Shown: one piece after another, positions 47,024 through 54,635 of the stretch
Layout: each line of letters begins with the position of its first letter
Numbering within the stretch: position 1 is the stretch's first letter
Position numbers and translations under genes: made by a program
Source: Cytophagales bacterium
Lineage (GTDB): Bacteria > Bacteroidota > Bacteroidia > Cytophagales > Spirosomataceae
Length of the DNA: 64,000 nucleotides
Direction: 5' to 3'
NCBI GenBank assembly: GCA_004292855.1
Contig: RDXN01000029.1
Span: 62,001-126,000, forward strand
Notes under the pieces: generated by a model
The model's database searches: none
The model's input: the letters and a program-made list of their open reading frames with translations, nothing else
Told to the model about the DNA's origin: nothing

Positions 47024-47404
47024 ATGACTCCTCCAAACCAACCCCACCTGCTCGGCCTGCGCACCGTTGTTTATGCTGCCCCCGACCTCGACGCGCTCAA
47101 GGCGTTTTACACCAGTCTGCTTGGTTTCGGCCCTTACTTCGATCAGCCTTTCTACGTTGGTTTCAACGTGGGCGGTTACGAACTTGGCCTTGACCCCGAC
47201 GCTTCACCCGCACAGGGCAGCACGATCACGTACTGGGGCGTTACCAATATCGACGCGGCCTATACCCGCGCCCTATCGCTCGGTGCTACCGAAAAAAGCC
47301 CGATTAACGACGTGGGCGATGGTATCCGCGTGGCTACCGCGCTGGACCCGGCGGGTAATGAAATTGGGTTAATTGAAAACCCGCATTTTGGGGGCGGGAA
47401 CTAA
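47024..47404 (+). CDS. VOC-family (glyoxalase/bleomycin-resistance-type) protein
   Basis: A 126-residue vicinal-oxygen-chelate protein from ATG 47024. It has paired beta-alpha-beta-beta-beta halves: LLGLRTVVYAAPDLDALKAF and FYTSLLGFGPYFDQPFYVG, then TYWGVTNIDAAYTRALSLGA and DPAGNEIGLIENPHFG. Members bind a metal with His/Glu residues. Here the first-position His is not evident, while the C-terminal Glu (IGLIEN) is kept. The substrate is unknown; family members act as glyoxalases, dioxygenases or drug-binding proteins. It is followed by a small alpha/beta-barrel gene 24 bases on. Confidence 0.88.
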   Translation: MTPPNQPHLLGLRTVVYAAPDLDALKAFYTSLLGFGPYFDQPFYVGFNVGGYELGLDPDASPAQGSTITYWGVTNIDAAYTRALSLGATEKSPINDVGDGIRVATALDPAGNEIGLIENPHFGGGN

Positions 47405-47428
47405 ATAAACTTAAACCAACGCACTGTC

Positions 47429-47755
47429 ATGACTCCTCCCATAGGCTCCATCATCCGCATTTCGATTGGTTCGTTCCAACCTGAACATACCAAACAGGTC
47501 GAGAGCATGTTGCAAAACGAGTTCAGAGAAACACTGATTCCGGCAATCCAACAGTTACAGGGCAACCTCGGCTACTATGTGGGGATTGACCGCCAGAAAC
47601 ACGCTATGACCAACGTGAGCTTTTGGGAAACCAACGACGACGCTATGCAGATGGCTACGCTCAAAGAAATGCTCGATATGCGGACCACGTTTGAGGCCCT
47701 CGGCCTAACGTTCATTGAGATTACCAATCACGACACGCTCTGGAAACTGCCTTAG
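47429..47755 (+). CDS. Small dimeric alpha/beta-barrel protein (ABM-like)
   Basis: A 108-residue protein with the ferredoxin-like layout of the antibiotic-biosynthesis-monooxygenase superfamily: strand IRISIGSFQPEH, helix QVESMLQNEFRETLIPAIQQ, strand GNLGYYVGIDRQKHAMTNVS with FWET, and a C-terminal helix and strand. The WET segment is the usual place of the family's conserved pair. No cofactor site can be assigned. It lies 24 bases after the VOC gene and a hairpin follows, so the two may form a short operon. Confidence 0.7.
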   Translation: MTPPIGSIIRISIGSFQPEHTKQVESMLQNEFRETLIPAIQQLQGNLGYYVGIDRQKHAMTNVSFWETNDDAMQMATLKEMLDMRTTFEALGLTFIEITNHDTLWKLP

Positions 47756-47776
47756 GCTTGTAGAATCCTAACGTAC

Positions 47777-47819
47777 AATGCTTGTAAATGTAAAGTCCAA
47801 CTTTACGTTTACAAGCATT
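47777..47819. terminator. Hairpin after the ABM-like gene, before the ABC ATPase
   Basis: Arms 47777-47795 and 47801-47819 (AATGCTTGTAAATGTAAAG and its complement) pair over 19 bases with one wobble and a 5-base loop, then TTTGGTTTT. It may end the upstream transcript or act as an operator for the ABC gene; the T tract is interrupted, so termination would be weak. Confidence 0.65.
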
Positions 47820-47842
47820 TTGGTTTTCCCAAGACAATCTTC

Positions 47843-48556
47843 ATGATCCAAATTACCAACCTTACTAAACAATACGGCCCCAAAACGGTGGTGAGTAGCG
47901 TGTCGTTCGGCGTGGCACCGGGCGAGACGCTGGTGCTGGCCGGTACGAGCGGTTGCGGTAAAACCACCACGCTCAAGATGCTCAACCGGCTGGTCGAACC
48001 CACAAGCGGTACGGTGTTGCTCAACGGGCAAAACGTGCAACAAGCCGACGCCCCCACACTCCGGCGCGGCATTGGCTACGTGATGCAGGAGGCAGGCCTG
48101 TTTCCGCACTATACTGTTTCGGAAAATATCGGGGCCGTGCCGCGCCTGCTCGGCTGGGACCCCGACCGAATCCGCACCCGCACCCACGAGCTAATGGACT
48201 TGCTTCGGCTCCCGACCGACCTGCTAAACCGTTACCCCGCCGACCTGAGCGGGGGGCAGCGGCAGCGCGTTGGCCTGGCACGGGCGTTAGCTGTTCGGCC
48301 TCCGGTGGTGCTCATGGACGAACCATTCGGCGCACTCGACCCCTACACCCGCCGACACGTCCGGCGCGAGGTGTTCGGGATCAGCGAATTGCAGGAAACG
48401 ACGGTGGTACTCGTTACGCACGACGTTACAGAGGCTCTCGAACTCGGCGACCGGATCGCGCTCATGGACGCGGGCGAACTTGTACAAATTGGGCCGCCCC
48501 GTGATCTCACCGAGCGGCCCGTAAACGCGTTTGTACGCGATTTTTTCACCCATTAA
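47843..48556 (+). CDS. ABC transporter ATP-binding subunit (osmoprotectant type)
   Basis: A 237-residue ATPase. Walker A is LAGTSGCGKTTTLKMLNRL, the Q loop MQEAGLFPHYTVSENIG, the signature DLSGGQRQRVGLARALA, Walker B VVLMDEPFGALDPYTR, and the H loop LVTHDVTEALEL. The closest resemblance is to OpuCA/ProV-like ATPases for glycine betaine or choline (KMLNRLVEPTSG, HYTVSENI). It lacks the C-terminal CBS pair of OpuCA. No membrane or binding subunit is beside it; an MFS transporter follows after 12 bases. The partner must be encoded elsewhere or has been lost. Confidence 0.87.
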   Translation: MIQITNLTKQYGPKTVVSSVSFGVAPGETLVLAGTSGCGKTTTLKMLNRLVEPTSGTVLLNGQNVQQADAPTLRRGIGYVMQEAGLFPHYTVSENIGAVPRLLGWDPDRIRTRTHELMDLLRLPTDLLNRYPADLSGGQRQRVGLARALAVRPPVVLMDEPFGALDPYTRRHVRREVFGISELQETTVVLVTHDVTEALELGDRIALMDAGELVQIGPPRDLTERPVNAFVRDFFTH

Positions 48557-48568
48557 CCTTTACTTCCT

Positions 48569-49816
48569 ATGCCCTACCGTTACCGCGTACTCTCGGTCTT
48601 GTTTCTGCTCTCGACCATTACCTTTCTCGACCGCGTGTGTATGAACGTGGTCAGCAAATATGTCAAGGCCGATTTAGGCCTCAACAACGAACAGTTTGGC
48701 TGGATTTTGGGGGCATTCTCGCTCGCTTACGCCTTGTTCGAGATTCCAACCGGGGCTATGGGCGACCGCTCTGGTCCCCGGCGCGTGCTCACGCGGGTGG
48801 TCATTTGGTGGTCGGCGTTTACGGCTCTCACCGGCACAGCGTTCAACTTCGTGTACTTGCTAGTAGTGCGGTTTCTGTTTGGGATGGGCGAGGCCGGGGC
48901 GTATCCCAACGCGTCGATTGTGATTGCCCGCTGGTTTCCGGCAGTCGAGGTGGGGCGGGCGCAGTCGGTAATCTGGGCAGCTGGGCGCATTGGGGGTGCC
49001 CTCACGCCTTTGCTCGTGATTCCGCTGGTGCATTCGGTGGGCTGGCGGTGGGCCTTCGCGGTGTTGGGGGCGGTGGGCGTGTTGTGGGCCGTGGGGTGGT
49101 ATGCCTGGTTCCGCGACGAACCACGCGACAAATCGGGCGTGGCCCCCGCCGAGGTGGCTCAGATCGAGCAGAGTCGATCCATCAAACCCAACGATCATCA
49201 GATTCCCTGGTCCACCATTATCCGTGATCCGAACCTCTGGGCGTTGATGCTCATGTGCCACCTGTTCTTTTACGGGTCGTACTTTTTCACAAACTGGTCG
49301 TCGGTGTATTTTCAGGAGGGGCGGGGCATGAGCGAGGAGCAAACCAAAAACTTTATCTCGCTTTCGTATTTCCTGGGGGCCATTGGCTGCATTGTAGGCG
49401 GGCTGCTGAGCGATTTTCTCACCAAACGGTATGGCCTCAAAATCGGTCGACGGGCTGTTGGTACGGGTGGCCTGGGGCTATCGGCCCTGTTTTTTGCAAT
49501 GGCCGGATTAACCGAAGACAACCAAACGGCGGGGTATCTCTTGGCTACCTGCGTATTACTCAAGGACTTGGCCCTACCTGTAGCCTTCGCGGTTTGTGTC
49601 GACATTGGGCAGCGCAATTCGGGCAGTGTTACGGGGTCTATGAATTTCGCCGGGCAGCTAGGCGGCTTTTTCATCACCATCATCTTCGGCACCATCGTCG
49701 AGCGCACGCAGAACTACAACCTTCCCCTGCTTTTGATTGCCGGATGCCTCACAGTCAGCGCATTACTTTGGTTACGAATCGACCCGACAAAGAAAATGGT
49801 GGGAGTTAAGCACTAG
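48569..49816 (+). CDS. MFS transporter, anion:cation symporter type
   Basis: A 415-residue 12-helix transporter of the ACS family (hexuronate, glucarate, phthalate and related acids). The N-terminal domain has LLSTITFLDRVCMNVVSKYV and the loop motif GAMGDRSGPRRVLTR, then RFLFGMGEAGAYPNASIVIA with the substrate-site GEA. The C-terminal half has LLSDFLTKRYGLKIGRR, the second DRxGRR-like motif. The likely substrate is an organic acid taken up with H+; none is proven. It follows the orphan ABC ATPase by 12 bases, and a large inverted repeat separates it from the converging DUF3467 gene. Confidence 0.9.
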   Translation: MPYRYRVLSVLFLLSTITFLDRVCMNVVSKYVKADLGLNNEQFGWILGAFSLAYALFEIPTGAMGDRSGPRRVLTRVVIWWSAFTALTGTAFNFVYLLVVRFLFGMGEAGAYPNASIVIARWFPAVEVGRAQSVIWAAGRIGGALTPLLVIPLVHSVGWRWAFAVLGAVGVLWAVGWYAWFRDEPRDKSGVAPAEVAQIEQSRSIKPNDHQIPWSTIIRDPNLWALMLMCHLFFYGSYFFTNWSSVYFQEGRGMSEEQTKNFISLSYFLGAIGCIVGGLLSDFLTKRYGLKIGRRAVGTGGLGLSALFFAMAGLTEDNQTAGYLLATCVLLKDLALPVAFAVCVDIGQRNSGSVTGSMNFAGQLGGFFITIIFGTIVERTQNYNLPLLLIAGCLTVSALLWLRIDPTKKMVGVKH

Positions 49817-49854
49817 AAAATGAGCCGAATTTTTATGAACATAAGCTTTATCTG

Positions 49855-49962
49855 CTAGAGCCGTCTTGCCACTGCCAGGGTTTTCAACCACTGGCAGGGT
49901 AGTAAAAGTAAACCAAGCCCCGCCAGTGGTTGAAAACCCTGGCAGTGGCAAGACGGCTCTAG
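49855..49962. repeat. 41-bp perfect inverted repeat, CCACTGCCAGGG family (copy 2)
   Basis: Arms at 49855-49895 and 49922-49962 are exact reverse complements around a 26-base loop. The inner part (GCCACTGCCAGGGTTTTCAA then CCACTGGC) repeats the core of the 16090-16177 element; the outer part (CTAGAGCCGTCTT) is new. Each arm is partly self-complementary. It lies between the convergent MFS and DUF3467 genes. Confidence 0.93.
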
Positions 49963-50022
49963 TAAAATGAATGGAAGTTGCATAGTGCCTAAACGAACTC
50001 TCTGGAAAAGAGATTCCCACAA

Positions 50023-50340
50023 TCAAGCCATACCAACCGGGCCGCCAAAACCGCCCGACGGAAAACCGAATGAATCGTTGGGTTGGTCGATACTGCCGAA
50101 ACTGTCTTCGTAGCGACCAATATTCTCTTTCAGGGCCGACAACAACCGTTTGGCGTGCTCAGGCGTCAGGATAATTCGGGCCTTTACTTTGGCTTTGGGG
50201 ACACCGGGCATAAGCCGGATAAAATCCAGAATAAACTCACTATTTGAGTGGGCAATCATGGCGAGGTTGGCATAGGTTCCCTCGGCAATATCCTCCGACA
50301 ATTCAACGTCGATGGTATTTTCTTGTGGCTGTGCGTTCAT
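50023..50340 (-). CDS. DUF3467 protein
   Basis: A 105-residue protein with the DUF3467 core: DIAEGTYANLAMIAHSNSEF, ILDFIRLMPGVPKAKVKARI and ILTPEHAKRLLSALKENIGRYE. A Gly/Phe-rich tail (GFPSGGFGGPVGMA) follows. The family is short, widespread and uncharacterised. The ATG overlaps the stop of the amidohydrolase gene upstream by four bases (ATGA), so the two are co-translated. It is close to an inverted repeat at its 3' end. Confidence 0.93.
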   Translation of the reverse strand: MNAQPQENTIDVELSEDIAEGTYANLAMIAHSNSEFILDFIRLMPGVPKAKVKARIILTPEHAKRLLSALKENIGRYEDSFGSIDQPNDSFGFPSGGFGGPVGMA

Positions 50341-51617
50341 TGCTTATAGATCTTTCCTTCTTTCATCACAAACCGGACAACCTGCAACGCTTTCACGTTC
50401 TGGAGCGGGTCGCCCTCCACCGCGATCAGGTCGGCTAGTTTGCCAGTCTCCACCGATCCCAACTGGGTTTTAAGGCCCAACAGTTCGGCGTTCACAATAG
50501 TTGCGGCTTTGATGGCTTCGATTGGCGGCATACCGCCCTCCACCATATACTCAAACTCTTTAGCGTTGTAGCCGTGCGGGTAAACGCCTGCGTCGGTGCC
50601 AAACGCAATTTTCACACCCGCCTTGTACGCCTTAGCAAATGTCGCCTGAACTTTGGGACCGATGGCCAATGCCTTAACGGTCACAAAGGCCGGATAATAC
50701 CCCGGAATGCGGGCCGAGTCGGCGGCTGTGCGCCCGGCAATAATGGTCGGAACGTAGTAGGTGCCGTATTTTTTGAACAGCTCAATGGCTTCATCGTCCA
50801 TCAGCGTGCCGTGCTCAATGGTCGTTACGCCCGCGCGGATGGCCCGCTTCATGCCCTCGGCCCCGTGGGCGTGGGCTGCTACCATAAACCCGTAGTCTTT
50901 AGCCGTTTTCACAACCGCTTCAACCTCCTCGTCCGTGAATTGTGGCCCTTGACCGTCTTTCGCGTTGCTCAACACGCCCCCCGTAGCCGTCACTTTAATC
51001 AGGTCGGACCCTTCTTTATACCGTTGCCGAACGGCTTTGCGGGCGTCTTCGGGGCTGTTAATGACCCCTTCGAGCGGGCCGGGATCGCCCATAATCTCGC
51101 GACGATAGCCGTTGGTGGGGTCGGCGTGGCCCCCAGTGGTGGCAATCGACTTACCAGCCGTGAAAATGCGCGGCCCCTCAATCATGCCCCGATTAATGGC
51201 ATTACGCAGGGAGATATTCACCCCCGAACCGCCCAGATCGCGCACAGTCGTGAAGCCCGCCTGCAAGGTTATCTTTGCATAATGGGCCGCCTGAAACGCC
51301 ACATCGGGCGTGTTCTGCGTGAAGCGGTCGATGGCCCCACCGCGCTTGGTCTCCGATTCGATGTGCACGTGCATGTCGATCAGGCCGGGTAACAAAGTTT
51401 TGTTTTTGAGATCGACAACGCGGTCGTTAGCAGCGGGTGTCGTGTAGCCGCGCTGCACGGCGGTGATTTTGTTACCCTCAACGACCACAGTTACCTCACG
51501 TTGGAGGCTGTTACCAACCCCGTCGAAAAGGTTGCCGCAATGCAACAGGGTTCGCTGTTGGGCAAAGGAAGAAAAACAGGCCAATGCGGCCAACAAAGTC
51601 AAGTACGGTTTTTTCAT
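50337..51617 (-). CDS. Secreted amidohydrolase (imidazolonepropionase/prolidase-like)
   Basis: A 426-residue metal-dependent hydrolase from ATG 51617, which gives a signal peptide MKKPYLTLLAALACFSSFA then QQ. Metal-site features: the HxH pair in GLIDMHVHIES, the Lys/Thr region LIKVTATGGVLSN, a His in MVAAHAHGAEGMKRA, another in VTTIEHGTLMDDE and the Asp in IAFGTDAGVYPHG. This is the COG1228 type, often annotated as Xaa-Pro dipeptidase or imidazolonepropionase-like; the actual substrate is unknown. It is exported and likely periplasmic. The DUF3467 gene overlaps its 3' end. Repeats with REP-like arms lie before its start. Confidence 0.9.
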   Translation of the reverse strand: MKKPYLTLLAALACFSSFAQQRTLLHCGNLFDGVGNSLQREVTVVVEGNKITAVQRGYTTPAANDRVVDLKNKTLLPGLIDMHVHIESETKRGGAIDRFTQNTPDVAFQAAHYAKITLQAGFTTVRDLGGSGVNISLRNAINRGMIEGPRIFTAGKSIATTGGHADPTNGYRREIMGDPGPLEGVINSPEDARKAVRQRYKEGSDLIKVTATGGVLSNAKDGQGPQFTDEEVEAVVKTAKDYGFMVAAHAHGAEGMKRAIRAGVTTIEHGTLMDDEAIELFKKYGTYYVPTIIAGRTAADSARIPGYYPAFVTVKALAIGPKVQATFAKAYKAGVKIAFGTDAGVYPHGYNAKEFEYMVEGGMPPIEAIKAATIVNAELLGLKTQLGSVETGKLADLIAVEGDPLQNVKALQVVRFVMKEGKIYKQ

Positions 51618-51634
51618 AGGGGTATTAGAAATGC

Positions 51635-51748
51635 GTAGAGACGCAAAATCTTGCGTCTCCCATGCGTCAGCAATTAAGACCCCCAATTAATTGCTTATTT
51701 TGGGGATTTGGGCTGACGCACAGGAGACGCAAAGTATTGCGTCTCTAC
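51635..51748. repeat. Inverted repeat with palindromic arms, GTAG-AGACGCAA type (REPIN-like)
   Basis: Arms 51635-51670 and 51713-51748 match in about 30 of 36 positions. Each arm begins or ends with GTAG/CTAC and holds a palindrome (GAGACGCAAAATCTTGCGTC). REP elements characteristically have a GTAG tetranucleotide beside a palindrome, and two of them in inverted order make a REPIN. Flanked by the amidohydrolase start and the DUF4920 stop. Confidence 0.85.
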
Positions 51749-51767
51749 AAAAGAACAATCAAAAAAT

Positions 51768-52211
51768 CTATTTCACAATCACCCCATCGGCCACGAACGT
51801 AACGGCTTTTTCGGGTTCGGTGATTTTGGCGATTTCAGCTTTGCTTTTGCCCGCATCTTCGGCGTAGTGCTTCAGTTCGGAAACGGGGGTGGTGGTCTGC
51901 TTGGCAACGCCCTCAAATACCACTTGCTTACCGGCAATGTCTTTTGGTACAAAGAATCCGTAGTCTTTGAACGTTACGCGCATGGTTTGGCCGTCGGCGG
52001 TTTTGACCTTCATCCAGCAGCCTTTCACTTTGCAAACCGACTCAACGGTGCCCACAATTTTAGTAGACATTTCCGACTTGTCGCCGAGTTTGGCAACGAG
52101 TTCGGGGGCGGGAACGGCTCCGTCTTCGGTGATTTTTTTACCGTGAGAGCTTTGTGCGCTGGCACCGGCGGCCAAGCCCAGTACGAGAGCGAAGATGAGT
52201 GTGTATTTCAT
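51768..52211 (-). CDS. Exported DUF4920 protein
   Basis: A 147-residue exported protein with signal MKYTLIFALVLGLAAGASAQ. The DUF4920 domain covers most of the rest: STKIVGTVESVCKVKGCWMK, VTFKDYGFFVPKDIAGKQVV and the HYAEDAGKSKAEIAKI segment. Two Cys (VCKVKGC) near residue 60-65 are conserved and could bind metal or form a disulfide. The family has no assigned function; it often appears in Bacteroidota as a single secreted protein. Repeats lie on both sides, so it is probably transcribed alone. Confidence 0.9.
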   Translation of the reverse strand: MKYTLIFALVLGLAAGASAQSSHGKKITEDGAVPAPELVAKLGDKSEMSTKIVGTVESVCKVKGCWMKVKTADGQTMRVTFKDYGFFVPKDIAGKQVVFEGVAKQTTTPVSELKHYAEDAGKSKAEIAKITEPEKAVTFVADGVIVK

Positions 52212-52216
52212 GATTT

Positions 52217-52292
52217 TAGACGTTAGATTTTAGATGTTGGACGTTGGATAATAGCATTGTCTAACGTCCAACGTCTAGCATCCAACGTCCAA
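52217..52292. repeat. GACGTTGGA-type inverted and direct repeats
   Basis: The left half (ATTTTAGACGTTAGATTTTA, then GATGTTGGACGTTGGAT) and the right half (TCTAACGTCCAACGTCTAGC, then ATCCAACGTCCAA) form an imperfect hairpin built from short iterated ACGTT units. It fills the gap between the DUF4920 and ABC ATPase genes. Confidence 0.75.
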
Positions 52293-52299
52293 ATATAAG

Positions 52300-52944
52300 T
52301 CATTTTTTCCACTGCATGACATCCAGCACGTTAGGGCAGAAATCATACTCGGCGGGGTCGTTGGAGCCGATCAGCAGGAGTTGGTCAGGACGAAGCGTGC
52401 GAACCTGCTCATGATACCAGGCCGCGCCCTGTCGGTCAAGGTTGCTCGTGGGTTCGTCGAGGATCACGAGCGGCACGTCGGAGAAAAATGCTAATCCAAG
52501 TTTAACCCGCTGTTTCATGCCCGACGAGAAAAACTTGAGTTCTTTGTCCATCGCGTGCCCCAGGCGCATGCGGTCGGCGGCTTCCTTAAAATTTAGATTG
52601 TCGCGAAAGGGTTTGAACTGAACATGAAACGCCAGCATTTCGGCAAGGGTCAGTTCTTCGATCAGTTCGAGGTAGGGAGCGGCCAGACTAACGTGCCGGA
52701 ACAAGTCTTCGGCCTCAATCGTTTTGTCGTTGCGCGTGTACGTCAGCGTTCCTTCCGTTTGGGGCATCGCGCCCGACAGCAATTGCAAAAGCGTGGATTT
52801 GCCGCTGCCGTTTGGCCCCACGAAGGTGTAACTGTTGGCCATGCTGCCTGCCGAAGTCTCGCTCGTGAGCGTAAGATCGACATGTCGAAACACCCACTCG
52901 CGTCGGTATTTTTTGCCTACATCGTCCGCCACCAGTTGAATCAT
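52300..52944 (-). CDS. ABC transporter ATP-binding protein (CcmA-like)
   Basis: A 214-residue ATPase from ATG 52944 (MIQLVADDVGKKYRREWVFR). Walker A is FVGPNGSGKSTLLQLLSG and Walker B LVILDEPTSNLDRQG; the signature reads FFSSGMKQRVKLGLAFF, a variant without the LSGGQ glycine pair. A final SNDPAEYDFC takes the place of the H loop, with Asn-Asp where a His is usual. This combination suggests a specialised or low-turnover ATPase. No permease gene is adjacent. The promoter -7 element TACCTTTG ends five bases before the ATG, so the message may be leaderless. It is divergent from moaA. Confidence 0.87.
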   Translation of the reverse strand: MIQLVADDVGKKYRREWVFRHVDLTLTSETSAGSMANSYTFVGPNGSGKSTLLQLLSGAMPQTEGTLTYTRNDKTIEAEDLFRHVSLAAPYLELIEELTLAEMLAFHVQFKPFRDNLNFKEAADRMRLGHAMDKELKFFSSGMKQRVKLGLAFFSDVPLVILDEPTSNLDRQGAAWYHEQVRTLRPDQLLLIGSNDPAEYDFCPNVLDVMQWKK

Positions 52945-52948
52945 AGTG

Positions 52949-52956
52949 CAAAGGTA
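52949..52956 (-). promoter_or_regulatory. -7 element giving a leaderless ABC ATPase mRNA
   Basis: TACCTTTG on the minus strand is an exact TAnnTTTG match; its last base is five bases before the A of the ATG at 52944. Transcription would begin at or next to the start codon. Confidence 0.55.
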
Positions 52957-52968
52957 GTGCCCGTTCTG

Positions 52969-52976
52969 TAACTTGC
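52969..52976 (+). promoter_or_regulatory. Candidate -7 element of moaA
   Basis: TAACTTGC lies eight bases before the moaA ATG and resembles TAnnTTTG imperfectly. The two divergent promoters of the ABC gene and moaA are packed into about 40 bases. Confidence 0.35.
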
Positions 52977-52983
52977 ATATCTC

Positions 52984-53964
52984 ATGCTGTACGACAATCA
53001 TAATCGCCCTATTCAGTACCTGCGGCTCGCCGTAACGGATCGGTGTAACCTTCGGTGCTTTTACTGTATGCCCGAAAAAGGCATCAAATACCTGCCGAAA
53101 CATCAACTGCTCACCTACGAGGAGATGGAACGGATTTGCCGGATTTTGGCCGAAATGGGCGTGTCGAAGGTGCGGATTACGGGGGGCGAACCGTTCGTAC
53201 GCAACGGCCTGATGGATTTCATGCGGACGCTCCACGCGATCCCCGGTATCACGGAGTTAGCCATGACCACCAACGGCGTGCTGACGGCACCGCACATTGG
53301 CGAGTTGGTTCAGTTGGGAGTTAAGTCGGTGAATCTCAGTCTCGACACCCTCAACCGGGACCGGTTTTACCAGATCACCCGGCGCGATGAGCTTCCCGCC
53401 GTTTTGAACACGCTCGACGCGCTGCTGGAAGCCGGGGTAGCCGTGAAAATCAACGCGGTCGTGATGGAGGGTAAAAACACCGACGATCTCGGCCCCCTCG
53501 CCGAACTCTCGCGGCATTCGGGCGTATCGGTACGGTTTATTGAAGAGATGCCGTTCAACGGCGAAGGCTCGCACTACCCCGTGCTGCACTGGACGCACCG
53601 GCGCATCCTGAACGAGTTACAATCACTCTATCCGGGCCTCCACAAAATTCAGGATGGCCCCTTCTCAACCTCGTACGACTACCAAATTCCGGGCTATGCG
53701 GGCAACGTGGGCATTATTGCGGCTTTCAGCCGGACGTTTTGCGGCACCTGCAACCGCATTCGCCTGACCGCGCAGGGAACGCTCAAAACCTGCCTCTACG
53801 ACAACGGCGTACTCGACGTTCGCGCCCTCCTCCGCGCGGGTGCCACCGACACCGACGTTCGAGCGGCTTTCCTGAAAGCCTTTGCCCACCGCCCCGCCAA
53901 CGGATTCGAGGCCGAAGAAAAACGCGGGGCCGTTACGGAGTCAATGTCAACGATTGGGGGATAA
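52984..53964 (+). CDS. moaA: GTP 3',8-cyclase
   Basis: Radical-SAM enzyme starting molybdenum-cofactor synthesis by turning GTP into 3',8-cyclo-7,8-dihydro-GTP. The 326 residues show the N-terminal cluster C21-x3-C25-x2-C28 (TDRCNLRCFYCMPEKG), GVSKVRITGGEPFVR, and the C-terminal second cluster motif FSRTFCGTCNRIRLTAQGTL followed by KTC. The protein ends in Gly-Gly, which is essential in the family. Other mo-cofactor genes (moaC, moaE, mogA) are not in the window. It is divergent from the ABC ATPase with very short leaders. Confidence 0.96.
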   Translation: MLYDNHNRPIQYLRLAVTDRCNLRCFYCMPEKGIKYLPKHQLLTYEEMERICRILAEMGVSKVRITGGEPFVRNGLMDFMRTLHAIPGITELAMTTNGVLTAPHIGELVQLGVKSVNLSLDTLNRDRFYQITRRDELPAVLNTLDALLEAGVAVKINAVVMEGKNTDDLGPLAELSRHSGVSVRFIEEMPFNGEGSHYPVLHWTHRRILNELQSLYPGLHKIQDGPFSTSYDYQIPGYAGNVGIIAAFSRTFCGTCNRIRLTAQGTLKTCLYDNGVLDVRALLRAGATDTDVRAAFLKAFAHRPANGFEAEEKRGAVTESMSTIGG

Positions 53965-53968
53965 TAAT

Positions 53969-54589
53969 CTAGGCGAAGGGGGAGCCTTTTTGGGTTAAAT
54001 ATTGGCCGATATTGAAGGAAACTCCATTCATTACCTCAATATCTTTGTGCCAGTCTTTTATAAGCCAGTCGTCGTTGCCTGCTGTAGCAACAGTCACTTT
54101 TTTGCTGTCCGTTGTAATCCAGATTACCTTCTCAACCCCAAAGCTCAACAGCTTCTGCGTTTTCTGAAATATATAGTTGGTGGGTGTTATATCCGTTGGG
54201 TCAGCCGTTATGTCCACCTCAATCACGACTTTTGGCGGTACTTGGGCATAAAACGTGTTAATTGTTTCAATGGGTAGCGTGGCATTATCAAAAATAAGAA
54301 CGTCCCCCGCCAGGTTATTGCGCCTATCCAAGTGTATGCCCGTTTCGCTAGCTAAAACAGTGTACTCATCTTCGCTAAGTTCTTTGAAGAGAACTCGTTG
54401 AACATATCCAACAATAAGCGATTGTAATAAACTTGACCCCATAATTTCTGAAAACGTTTTTTCGCCTGACATCACCTCCCGATAGCCTTTGTAGTAAATA
54501 GGCTTCCCATCGATGAGTTCGTACACCAGGTAGTCGGGCACTTTCAGCCGGGGTTTTCTGCTTTGTATGCTGTTCTTTGTCGCGACCAT
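53969..54589 (-). CDS. Uma2-family putative endonuclease (copy 1)
   Basis: A 206-residue Uma2/DUF820 protein with a restriction-endonuclease-like core: conserved E (ASETGIHL), D (LAGDVLIFD), E and D in VVIEVDITADPTDI, and Lys in the QKTQKLLSFGVEKVIWI helix-strand. Uma2 proteins are widespread in cyanobacteria and some Bacteroidota, and their biological role is unclear. It converges with moaA, four bases apart. Its -7 element is TATGTTTG at 54610-54617. A second Uma2 gene lies 0.7 kb to the right, with hpt between them. Confidence 0.87.
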   Translation of the reverse strand: MVATKNSIQSRKPRLKVPDYLVYELIDGKPIYYKGYREVMSGEKTFSEIMGSSLLQSLIVGYVQRVLFKELSEDEYTVLASETGIHLDRRNNLAGDVLIFDNATLPIETINTFYAQVPPKVVIEVDITADPTDITPTNYIFQKTQKLLSFGVEKVIWITTDSKKVTVATAGNDDWLIKDWHKDIEVMNGVSFNIGQYLTQKGSPFA

Positions 54590-54609
54590 CTTGCTGTTTT
54601 TCTGTTATT

Positions 54610-54617
54610 CAAACATA
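54610..54617 (-). promoter_or_regulatory. Candidate -7 promoter element of Uma2 copy 1
   Basis: TATGTTTG on the minus strand is an exact TAnnTTTG match, 20 bases before the ATG at 54589. No good -33 is seen. Confidence 0.45.
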
Positions 54618-54635
54618 ACGAAACCAAACGGGTGC

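Noticed and set aside
47843-49816. ABC ATPase and next gene considered as an osmoprotectant operon
   Set aside because: The second gene is a complete 12-helix MFS carrier, not an ABC permease.
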